From NCBI GenBank assembly GCA_013696525.1, contig JACCYK010000561.1:1-6281 (forward strand): a DNA stretch of 6,281 nucleotides. The letters run 5' to 3'. The notes below the pieces were generated by a model, which saw only the letters and a list, made by a program, of their open reading frames with translations, was not told the DNA's origin and did no database searches. Numbering within the stretch: position 1 is the stretch's first letter; the number at the start of each line of letters is the position of its first letter. Shown here piece after piece: positions 1-5,581 of this stretch. The DNA is from Chloroflexia bacterium. Lineage in GTDB: Bacteria > Chloroflexota > Chloroflexia > Thermomicrobiales > UBA6265. Made by a program: the position numbers and the translations under genes.

Positions 1-67
1 GTACGTACAGAGTAGCAGACGGCGGTGGGGCGTGCTTCTCCGATCTTGCTCATCTGTCACAATGCCG

Positions 68-102
68 GAGTCGTGAGTCGTGAGTCGTGAGTCGTGAGTC
101 GT
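68..102. repeat. Five perfect tandem copies of the heptamer GAGTCGT
   Basis: Five exact, uninterrupted copies of GAGTCGT occupy 35 bases and end 6 bases before the GGAG ribosome-binding sequence (109-112) of the PPC-domain gene. The array therefore lies in the promoter or 5' untranslated region of that gene. Seven is not a multiple of three, but the array is outside the coding region, so copy-number change would alter spacing and not frame. It may be a simple slippage repeat or a cluster of protein-binding sites; the sequence alone does not decide. Confidence 0.95.
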
Positions 103-122
103 AATAACGGAGAACGTGGACG

Positions 123-545
123 ATGAAGATTCATGGCTCGGCGGTGTCGCGCATCGTCTATGTCCGGGCTGAGACCGGCGAAGATTTGCTGGTCGCGCTA
201 CGACAGGGGGTAGCCGAGGCTGGGATCAAGAGCGGGGTGTTCCTCAGCGGCGCCGGATCGCTGGCCAGCTACCACTTTCATGTCGTGCGGACGACGAACC
301 TGCCGCCCGGCAACACATTTATCGAAGGCGTCGGGGCCTTCGACATCCTGACCGTCACCGGCGCCATCGCGGCCGGCCAGGTTCACGCCCACGTTACCTT
401 CTCCACGCCGCACGTCGCGATGGGCGGGCACCTCGAAGAGGGGTGCGAGGTGCTGACCTTCGCCCTGGTCGCCATCGCCGAGACGCCGGGGGCCGATCTC
501 ATCGGCTGGGATACGTTCCTGCCCCGCGAATCAGCCAGCCAATAG
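123..545 (+). CDS. PPC/DUF296 domain-containing protein
   Basis: A 140-residue protein made almost entirely of one PPC (DUF296) domain, the 'plants and prokaryotes conserved' fold. Visible family marks are the GAGS turn (residues 43-46), the HAH pair (His88, His90) in GQVHAHVTF and the GGHL motif (101-104, His103) followed by EGCEV. In solved prokaryotic members the three histidines bind a metal ion and the proteins form trimers. In plants the domain sits in AT-hook nuclear proteins, but no AT-hook is present here and the length matches stand-alone bacterial members. The start is supported by GGAG at 109-112, ten bases before ATG. No signal peptide or membrane segment is seen, so it is probably cytoplasmic. 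The biochemical role of the bacterial family is not established; although often labelled DNA-binding, that is not shown by this sequence. It is convergent with the LysR gene downstream. Confidence 0.88.
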   Translation: MKIHGSAVSRIVYVRAETGEDLLVALRQGVAEAGIKSGVFLSGAGSLASYHFHVVRTTNLPPGNTFIEGVGAFDILTVTGAIAAGQVHAHVTFSTPHVAMGGHLEEGCEVLTFALVAIAETPGADLIGWDTFLPRESASQ

Positions 546-719
546 CGGTGAGTGGATCAGATCCCCCCTCGGCAACCCGTCATCAGCAGAACGTGTCCTG
601 AGACCGCTGTGAAGGTTCCACGTCCGTTTCTTGGGATGGGTTGATCAGCTGATGTCCGAATCGACGGTCGCAATGATTCTTCCGCCGCGCCAGCGCCTGC
701 TTCCATTGTCGCCGGCACG

Positions 720-1649
720 TTAGGGTTGGCGCGGCAGCAGTGCAAGAAAGGCTTGCGCGGCGCGGGTCAGCGTGCGGTCGCGGCGCTGGATCAACCAGAA
801 TGATCGGCCGCAGCGCCACCCCGCGATGGGGAGATCATGGAGGAGACCCGCCATCCGCTCGGCTTCGATGGCATGAGTTGAGAGGAGGCCGATGCCCAAC
901 CCCGCCTCGACGGCCCGCTTGACGGCTTCGTTGCTCCCCAGCTCGATGACGTGCCCCGGCCCGCAACTCGCCCGGCTGAGGCACGTTTCGGCCAGCGCCC
1001 GCGTCGCCGAGCCCATCTCACGCATCACGAATTGGCGTCCACACAAGGCCGGTGGGTCAATCGGCGTGGCGTCGAGCAAGGGATCACCGGGCGCCACAAA
1101 GGCGACGATGCGGTCACGCAGCACCGGCTCGACGAGGAGATCGGGATCAGCTGGTTGCTGGCCGACAATGGCAAAATCGAGCGCCCGGTCGACGACCATC
1201 CGGGTGGCCTCGGCACTGTTCCCAATCTTCATTGACAGGCGCACGGCCGGATGGGTGAGATGGAAGCGGCCAAGGTACGTGGGGAGCAGGTGCTCGCCGA
1301 CGGTCGTGCTGGCGCCAACCACCAGCGCTCCGGTGCTTAGGTTCTCCAATTCCGCAACCGCCCGCTCGAGCTCGTCGACGAGGGCGACCACCCGTGTCGC
1401 GTAGCCGGCGACCAGCCGCCCGGCGGGGGTCGGGAAACTGCCCCGGTCCTCGCGCTGCAACAGGCGGGTGTTGTAGTGGCGCTCCAAGACGCGGATTTGC
1501 GCGGAGATCGCTGGCTGGCTGATGCCAACCGCCTCGGCCGCGGCGGTCATCGTACCGTGGCGGATAACCGCGGCAAAGAGCGCCAGGGCTTGGAGCGTTG
1601 GTCGATCTTGCACGAGCATGTCCCTGAGCGGTCGAGTCGGGATCATCAT
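720..1649 (-). CDS. LysR-family transcriptional regulator, CysL-like
   Basis: A 309-residue LysR-type regulator. Residues about 18-77 form the N-terminal winged helix-turn-helix (LQALALFAAV, then TAAAEAVGISQPAISAQIRVLE), followed by the linker helix (about 78-104) and a periplasmic-binding-protein-like effector domain (about 105-305). The effector domain shows GASTTVGEHLLP, IGNS, REMGSATR and ELGSNEAVKRAVEAGLGIGLLS, a pattern I associate with the CysL/CbbR-like branch. Such proteins sense small metabolites and usually act on a divergent promoter while repressing themselves. The divergent gene here is a persulfide-dioxygenase-like enzyme, which fits sulfur control; the inducer is unknown. The start at 1649 has no clear ribosome-binding site. 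Met11 (start at 1619) would give 299 residues, nearer the usual distance before the first helix, so the start is uncertain. The gene is convergent with the PPC gene across a 174-base gap. Confidence 0.9.
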   Translation of the reverse strand: MMIPTRPLRDMLVQDRPTLQALALFAAVIRHGTMTAAAEAVGISQPAISAQIRVLERHYNTRLLQREDRGSFPTPAGRLVAGYATRVVALVDELERAVAELENLSTGALVVGASTTVGEHLLPTYLGRFHLTHPAVRLSMKIGNSAEATRMVVDRALDFAIVGQQPADPDLLVEPVLRDRIVAFVAPGDPLLDATPIDPPALCGRQFVMREMGSATRALAETCLSRASCGPGHVIELGSNEAVKRAVEAGLGIGLLSTHAIEAERMAGLLHDLPIAGWRCGRSFWLIQRRDRTLTRAAQAFLALLPRQP

Positions 1650-1663
1650 TATGCATCATATAA
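1649..1663. promoter_or_regulatory. Candidate LysR operator with T-N11-A architecture
   Basis: TTATGCATCATATAA has TTAT/ATAA arms around a 7-base spacer, and its inner T and A are separated by 11 bases, the classical LysR-box arrangement. It contains the inverted repeat TATG-CAT-CATA (1650-1660). It abuts or overlaps the annotated LysR start codon, a position suited to autorepression. It lies in an AT-rich island with repeated ATCAT words at 1642, 1645, 1655, 1680 and 1699. T-N11-A is a loose consensus, so this is a candidate only. Confidence 0.4.
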
Positions 1664-1673
1664 GGAACGTCTA

Positions 1674-1703
1674 TTGGGAATCATAGATGGCGGCTCTTAT
1701 CAT
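1674..1703 (+). promoter_or_regulatory. Candidate sigma70-type promoter for the rhodanese/MBL-transporter operon
   Basis: TTGGGA (1674-1679, four of six matches to TTGACA) and TATCAT (1698-1703, five of six matches to TATAAT) are separated by 18 bases in the AT-rich part of the divergent intergenic region. Transcription would start near 1710 and give an untranslated leader of about 90 bases before the ATG at 1798. The candidate LysR box at 1649-1663 lies just upstream of the -35 element, the usual activator position. Confidence 0.35.
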
Positions 1704-1780
1704 CGCGATCGTTGAAGCTCGCGAGAGCCATCCCCGCTGAGTCAGGCGAGTCACGGGATCGTGCGCGGCGCGGTCTGACA

Positions 1781-1787
1781 AGAGGAG
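1781..1787 (+). promoter_or_regulatory. Ribosome-binding site fixing the true 5' end of the rhodanese/MBL gene at 1798
   Basis: AGAGGAG lies ten bases before an ATGATG pair at 1798-1803. It is strong and well spaced. It shows that translation of the gene is meant to start here and not at the internal GTG at 1875, which has only a distant GAGGA (1855-1859). Confidence 0.75.
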
Positions 1788-1797
1788 TCTCCATCGC

Positions 1798-1874
1798 ATG
1801 ATGCGCCACCACCCTGCACCGACGATTGACGTTGACGAGTTGCGGGACTATCTCGAGGATGGCCAACCCGTGCC
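1798..1874 (+). pseudogene. 5' fragment of the rhodanese/MBL gene, separated by a frameshift near 1873
   Basis: This frame encodes the start of the rhodanese domain: after ATG at 1798 it reads IDVDELRDYLEDGQPV (residues 10-25), the usual first helix and lead-in to the first beta strand. The expected continuation, VLVVRPAAERAEW, is found in another frame beginning at GTG 1875. One base appears to be missing at about 1873-1875; an extra base there would join the two parts as QPV-P-VLVVRP. Left in its own frame, this segment runs into unrelated residues and stops at 2014-2016. No classical X-XXY-YYZ slippery heptamer is visible, so a mutation or sequencing/assembly error is more likely than programmed -1 frameshifting. 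Confidence 0.75.
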
Positions 1875-2918
1875 GTGCTGGTTGTCCGCCCAGCCGCGGA
1901 GCGAGCGGAATGGTCCATTCCCGGCAGTCGCCATCTGGACGCCTATGTGGCGCTTAAGGCCAGCGACGCGGACGCGCTGGCCGAGATCGACCTGCCGGCC
2001 GAAGGCCTCGTGGTGACCGTCCGCGGCGCCGGCAAGGTCAGCCAGACGGCGATGCAACAGTTGCGTGCCCGCGGCTACGACGCCCGCTCGCTCGCCGGCG
2101 GGATGCGGGCCTGGAGCCTCGCCTGGAACATTGCCCAGGTTCCGGTGTCCGCCACCTCCGCCACCGTGATCCAGGTGCGGCGGACCGGCAAGGGCTGCCT
2201 CTCGTACCTGATCGCCGAAGGGAACGAGGCGGCGGTGATCGACGCCGCGCTCGATCCCGCGGTGTACATGGATCTCGCTGATAGCCACGGCTGGACGATC
2301 ACCCAAGTGCTGGACACCCATGTCCATGCCGATCACCTGAGCCGTTCCCGGGCGCTGGCGACGCTCACCGGGGCGACGCTCTCGTTGCCGGCGCAGCAAC
2401 GAATTCGCTACCCGTTTCATCCGCTTCACGATGGGGACATGGTCCGGATCGGGGCATCGACCCTGCGGGTCCGCCGGACGCCCGGCCACTCGCCTGAAAG
2501 CATGAGTTACCTCCTCGATGGGAGCGCCATCTTGACCGGCGACACCCTGTTTCTGGACGGCGTGGGACGGCCGGACCTTGAAACGAGCGCCGGGGCGGCC
2601 CGGGAGCGAGCCCGCCTGCTGTTCCAGTCGCTGCGGGAGCTGAGCTCGCTCCCTTCCGACACGGTCGTGCTGCCCGGCCATACGAGCGAGCCGGTGCCAT
2701 TCGACGGCCGGCCGCTCGCGGCGCCGCTCGGCGAGGTTCACGATCGGGTCCTGACGCTCCGGCTGCCGGAAGCGGAGTTTGTGGCCACGATCCTCGCTCG
2801 CATCCCGCCGACGCCGCCGAATCATGCCCGCATCGTCAGCCTCAACGAGGCCGGGGAACCGCCGGCCAGCGACCCGATGGAGCTTGAGGCTGGAGCAAAC
2901 CGCTGTGCAATCTCCTAG
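1875..2918 (+). CDS. Rhodanese-metallo-beta-lactamase fusion, persulfide dioxygenase-like (main part of a frameshifted gene that begins at 1798)
   Basis: The 347-residue frame starts inside a rhodanese domain (to about residue 85, ending GGMRAW) and continues into a metallo-beta-lactamase hydrolase domain (about 95-330). The metal ligands are complete: THVHADH (His149, His151, Asp153, His154), PGH (His205), TGD (Asp223) and LPGH (His269). GVGRPD (229-234) places Arg232 nine residues after Asp223, as in ETHE1-type persulfide dioxygenases, which use mononuclear iron to oxidise glutathione persulfide to sulfite. That substrate is inferred from the family. In the rhodanese part, the usual catalytic Cys is Arg50 (codon CGC, 2022-2024) in VVTVRGAGK, and the usual DVR motif reads VVR, so thiosulfate/persulfide sulfurtransferase activity is not expected. 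The first 25 residues lie in another frame from 1798. The end overlaps the transporter gene by 14 bases, so the two are translationally linked. Confidence 0.85.
   Translation: MLVVRPAAERAEWSIPGSRHLDAYVALKASDADALAEIDLPAEGLVVTVRGAGKVSQTAMQQLRARGYDARSLAGGMRAWSLAWNIAQVPVSATSATVIQVRRTGKGCLSYLIAEGNEAAVIDAALDPAVYMDLADSHGWTITQVLDTHVHADHLSRSRALATLTGATLSLPAQQRIRYPFHPLHDGDMVRIGASTLRVRRTPGHSPESMSYLLDGSAILTGDTLFLDGVGRPDLETSAGAARERARLLFQSLRELSSLPSDTVVLPGHTSEPVPFDGRPLAAPLGEVHDRVLTLRLPEAEFVATILARIPPTPPNHARIVSLNEAGEPPASDPMELEAGANRCAIS
2892..2895 (+). promoter_or_regulatory. Ribosome-binding site placing the transporter start at GTG 2905
   Basis: GGAG lies nine bases before GTG 2905, inside the end of the preceding gene. 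The open frame extends upstream to an ATG at 2779, but those 42 extra residues are Arg/Ser-rich, lie wholly under the conserved C-terminus of the MBL protein and have no transporter character. GTG 2905 is therefore the better start. Confidence 0.65.
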
Positions 2919-4230
2919 CGGTCCGGAGCGGGCGCCGGCGGTCCGGCTCGGATTGCGTGAGAACTGGCACCAATTTGCCCTGCTGGTCCTCATCAATGCG
3001 TTTGTCGGCGGCATGGTCGGGTTGGAACGAACGCTCGTGCCGTTGCTGGCGGAGGAGGAATTTGGCCTCGCCTCCCGCACGATCGCCCTCTCCTTCATCG
3101 TCGCCTTCGGGGTCGTCAAAGCCCTAGCCAACCTGGTGGCCGGCCGCTTCTCCGACCGGATCGGCCGCAAGCAGATCCTCGTCGTTGGCTGGCTGATCGG
3201 CCTGCCCGTGCCATTCTTAATTATGTTCGCGCCGGCCTGGGAGTGGATCGTCTTCGCCAATGTGCTCCTCGGCGTCAACCAGGGGCTGTGTTGGTCAACC
3301 ACGGTCATTATGAAGATCGATCTCGTCGGGTCGGCCCGGCGGGGCTTCGCGATGGGGCTGAACGAGGCCGCGGGGTACCTCTTCGCGGCGGGAGCGGCGC
3401 TGGCCTCCGGCTACCTGGCCAGCATCTACGGCCTCCGGCCAGAGCCGTTTTATCTGGGTGTCGTCTTTGCCGCGGCCGGCCTGATCCTCTCGATCGGTTT
3501 CGTGCGTGACACGCGCGACCACGCCCGGTTTGAGGCGACGCTCCAGCCGGGCACGGCGCCACGAACGCCTCCCTCCTTTCGCGATATCTTTCTGTTGACG
3601 AGTTGGCAGAATCGCTCGCTCTTCGCGACGAGCCAGGCCGGCTTGGTCAACAACCTCAACGATGGGATGGCGTGGGGGCTGTTCCCGCTCTTCTTCGCGG
3701 CCGGCGGGCTGAGCATCGACCAGGTCGCGATCCTGGCCGCGCTCTACCCCGGCGTCTGGGGCCTTGCTCAATTGGTCACCGGCGCTCTCTCGGACCGCCG
3801 CGGCCGCAAACCCTTCATCGCCGGCGGCATGGGAGTCCAGTCGATAGGAATCTTCCTGATTATCGCCACCACTGGATTCTGGCCGTGGGCGTCCGGCGCC
3901 GTCATCCTGGGGCTGGGCACGGCGATGGTCTATCCGACCCTGCTGGCAGCGATCGGCGACATCGCCCATCCCGAGTGGCGGGCTTCGTCCGTCGGTGTCT
4001 ACCGCTTGTGGCGGGACGGCGGGTACGCGATCGGCGCCTTGCTGACCGGCGTGGTGGCCGACCTATCCGGCCTCCGCTGGGCGATCGGGCTTGGCGGGCT
4101 GCTCACGCTGGCTTCAGGGATCGTGGTCGCCGCCGTAATGGCCGAGACCCTAGGCGGGCGGCAAGGTGGGCACCCCCCAACCATATCTCACCCCACACCG
4201 GCACCGGTTGAGCACGGGGCTAGCCAATGA
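2905..4230 (+). CDS. Major facilitator superfamily transporter
   Basis: A 441-residue integral membrane protein with a 12-segment pattern. Approximate segments are 24-46, 59-80, 90-110, 112-133, 152-172, 182-201, 240-265, 270-293, 303-322, 325-345, 370-386 and 392-413, with a cytoplasmic loop near 202-235 between halves. The MFS loop motif appears twice: GRFSDRIGRK (80-89) between segments 2 and 3, and GALSDRRGRK (293-302) between segments 8 and 9, reflecting the duplicated fold. A charged pair in an otherwise membrane-rich stretch, Lys137 and Asp139 (MKID), may face the substrate path. It would act in the inner membrane as a proton-coupled or uniporting carrier. The substrate cannot be read from sequence. 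Overlap with the persulfide-dioxygenase-like gene suggests a sulfur compound or sulfur-containing metabolite, but this is inference. The start is GTG with GGAG nine bases upstream. A GC-rich hairpin follows six bases after the stop. Confidence 0.87.
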   Translation: MQSPSGPERAPAVRLGLRENWHQFALLVLINAFVGGMVGLERTLVPLLAEEEFGLASRTIALSFIVAFGVVKALANLVAGRFSDRIGRKQILVVGWLIGLPVPFLIMFAPAWEWIVFANVLLGVNQGLCWSTTVIMKIDLVGSARRGFAMGLNEAAGYLFAAGAALASGYLASIYGLRPEPFYLGVVFAAAGLILSIGFVRDTRDHARFEATLQPGTAPRTPPSFRDIFLLTSWQNRSLFATSQAGLVNNLNDGMAWGLFPLFFAAGGLSIDQVAILAALYPGVWGLAQLVTGALSDRRGRKPFIAGGMGVQSIGIFLIIATTGFWPWASGAVILGLGTAMVYPTLLAAIGDIAHPEWRASSVGVYRLWRDGGYAIGALLTGVVADLSGLRWAIGLGGLLTLASGIVVAAVMAETLGGRQGGHPPTISHPTPAPVEHGASQ

Positions 4231-4236
4231 AGCGTT

Positions 4237-4260
4237 CCCGCCGCGCCCGATCGCGGCGGG
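4237..4260 (+). terminator. GC-rich hairpin after the transporter gene, possible terminator or attenuator
   Basis: CCCGCCGCG (4237-4245) and CGCGGCGGG (4252-4260) form a perfect 9-base-pair stem with a 6-base loop, starting six bases after the transporter stop codon. No T-tract follows, so it is not a standard intrinsic terminator. It could still pause or partly terminate transcription, or protect the 3' end of the upstream message. Confidence 0.45.
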
Positions 4261-4383
4261 CGCTCGCCGGGCGACGCTTGCCGGCCGCGACGACGAGCCC
4301 AGCCGCCGCAATGCGCGACTATTCCTTGGCGACGGGCGGGGATGACCCTGCCGCCAGGCGTCCGGCAACGGGCTCGACATCGG

Positions 4384-4391
4384 GAGAGGAG
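4384..4391 (+). promoter_or_regulatory. Ribosome-binding site placing the PLP-enzyme start at ATG 4398
   Basis: GAGAGGAG ends six bases before ATG 4398. It is the strongest ribosome-binding sequence in the area, and translation from this ATG begins with the family-typical N-terminus (GLSTRSIHAGEAPDP), favouring it over the far upstream ATG at 4227. Confidence 0.8.
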
Positions 4392-4397
4392 CAGCAC

Positions 4398-5543
4398 ATG
4401 GCCCAGCGCTTCGGCCTCAGTACGCGGAGCATCCACGCCGGCGAAGCCCCCGATCCCTCGACCGGGGCCAACGGGGTGCCGATCTACCAGAACGCTACCT
4501 TTGCCTTCCGCTCCTACCAGGGAGTCAAGGCTTGGCGGGACGGCGCCCCGCATTTTCTCTATGCTCGCGACGGGAACCCCACGGTCCGTTGCCTCGAGCT
4601 GAAGCTGGCCGACCTGGAGGGCACGGCGGACGCGGTCGCCACCGCCACCGGCATGGCCGCGATCAGCGCCACGCTGCTCCATCTCCTCGCCGGCGGCGGG
4701 CATCTGGTCGCGTCCTCCGACCTCTACGCGGTGATAAAAGAGTTGGTGGTGAGTGACCTCCCGGCGTTCGGCGCGACCGTGGACCTGGTCGATTTCACGG
4801 ACCTCGCCGCGGTGGAGGCGGCGATCACGGCGGAGACCCGGGCCCTGTTTTGCGAGCCGTTCTCGAATCCGCTGCTCACGGTTATCGATCTGGCCGGGCT
4901 CGGATCGTTGGCGGCACGACGAGGGATCCCGCTGGTGGTGGACAACACGTTCCTCTCACCGGCGCTGTTGCGCCCGGTGGAACACGGCGCGACGGTGGTC
5001 GTGCATAGCGCGACCAAGTACCTGTCCGGTCATGGCAACGTGCTGGGTGGGATCGTCCGCGGCGCCAAACCGACCGTGGCGGCTATCCGCCGCTTGCTCC
5101 CCCGCCTGGGCGGCACGATGGGCGCCTTTCCCGCCTGGTTGCTCCTGAGCGGGGCCAAGACCTTGCCCCCGCGGGTCGAGCGGCACAGCGGCAACGCGGC
5201 GGCCGTGGCCAAGCTCCTGGCTGGCCACCCCGCGGTCGCGGCCGTGCGGCATCCCGGTCTTGCGTCCCACCCGCGGCACGAGGTCGCCCGGCGTCTCGTC
5301 GGCGATCGGTTTGGCGGCATGCTGGCGTTTGAGCTTGCCGGCGGCGAGCGAGCCGTCGGCCCGTTACTCGATGCCCTGGAGCTCCCGGCCATCGCCGTCA
5401 GCCTCGGTGACTGTGGCACGCTCATTTGGCCCCTGGCGGGAACGAGCTGGCCGCGGCTTTCGGTCGGGTTTGAGGATGTCGTCGATCTGGAGCGCGATGT
5501 CACGCATGCGCTGGCGCGATTGGACAGCCCCGCATCGCCGTAG
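4398..5543 (+). CDS. PLP-dependent Cys/Met metabolism enzyme (cystathionine gamma-synthase/gamma-lyase family)
   Basis: A 381-residue fold-type I PLP enzyme of the Cys/Met metabolism family, of normal length. Family marks in order: LSTRSIHAGEAPDP (7-20), YARDGNPT (55-62, with Tyr55 and Arg57 reaching the neighbouring subunit's PLP phosphate), GMAAIS (85-90), Tyr110 stacking on PLP, Asp182 in VVDNTF, and the Schiff-base Lys207 in HSATKYLSGH. Arg353 in RLSVG would bind the substrate carboxylate. Members catalyse gamma-replacement (cystathionine gamma-synthase, O-acetylhomoserine sulfhydrylase) or elimination (cystathionine and methionine gamma-lyase). The subtype is not resolved here: DLYAVI replaces the usual DLYGGT or the DLYGCT of methionine gamma-lyase, and the C-terminal SLGDCGTLIWPLAG segment is not the usual SLGGVESL...HPA form. 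The enzyme should be cytoplasmic and tetrameric. It may be co-transcribed with the transporter or have its own leader; genomic context favours a role in sulfur amino-acid breakdown or assimilation. Confidence 0.88.
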   Translation: MAQRFGLSTRSIHAGEAPDPSTGANGVPIYQNATFAFRSYQGVKAWRDGAPHFLYARDGNPTVRCLELKLADLEGTADAVATATGMAAISATLLHLLAGGGHLVASSDLYAVIKELVVSDLPAFGATVDLVDFTDLAAVEAAITAETRALFCEPFSNPLLTVIDLAGLGSLAARRGIPLVVDNTFLSPALLRPVEHGATVVVHSATKYLSGHGNVLGGIVRGAKPTVAAIRRLLPRLGGTMGAFPAWLLLSGAKTLPPRVERHSGNAAAVAKLLAGHPAVAAVRHPGLASHPRHEVARRLVGDRFGGMLAFELAGGERAVGPLLDALELPAIAVSLGDCGTLIWPLAGTSWPRLSVGFEDVVDLERDVTHALARLDSPASP

Positions 5544-5581
5544 GATCGTGCCAAGGGTTCAGTCATCCAGGGAGAACGCGT

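Larger units (their letters stand above)
4231..4397 (+). other. Structured leader between transporter and PLP-enzyme genes
   Basis: This 167-base stretch is formally open in frame with the PLP enzyme from ATG 4227, which overlaps the transporter stop as ATGA. The 57 residues it would add are Arg/Ala/Pro-rich, lack similarity to the enzyme family and have only a weak GGGG (4216-4219) upstream. I read it as untranslated leader. It contains the hairpin at 4237-4260 and a second possible stem, GGCGG (4335-4339) with CCGCC (4351-4355). No complete riboswitch consensus was recognised. Confidence 0.5.

Noticed and set aside
1..8. GTACGTAC at the left edge as an attachment or insertion site
   Set aside because: It is just a short palindrome at the window boundary, with no partner copy or mobile gene nearby.
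546..719. Terminator or small gene between the convergent PPC and LysR genes
   Set aside because: The only clear symmetry is the 10-base palindrome ATCAGCTGAT (644-653), with no hairpin followed by a T-tract on either strand and no short frame with a ribosome-binding site.
1860..1880. Programmed -1 frameshift joining the rhodanese halves
   Set aside because: The sequence CAACCCGTGCCGTGC lacks an X-XXY-YYZ heptamer and I see no clear stimulatory structure; mutation or sequence error is simpler.
2779..2904. Longer transporter N-terminus from ATG 2779
   Set aside because: It lies wholly under the conserved end of the MBL protein and encodes an Arg/Ser-rich stretch unlike an MFS N-terminus; GTG 2905 has a good ribosome-binding site.
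1848..3308. Long 486-residue minus-strand open frame
   Set aside because: It is antisense to two well-supported genes, Arg/Gly/His-rich and without recognisable domains; it is typical of GC-rich antisense frames.
4310..4397. Possible SAM-I riboswitch, suggested by CCGGCAAC and a nearby ATTCC-like element
   Set aside because: The elements occur in the wrong order, and the 5' helix and GGTGC-type 3' segment are missing; the match is limited to short GC-rich words.
4227..4397. N-terminal extension of the PLP enzyme starting at ATG 4227 (ATGA overlap with the transporter)
   Set aside because: The 57 residues are Arg/Ala-rich with no family similarity, the ribosome-binding sequence is weak, and a strong one precedes ATG 4398.
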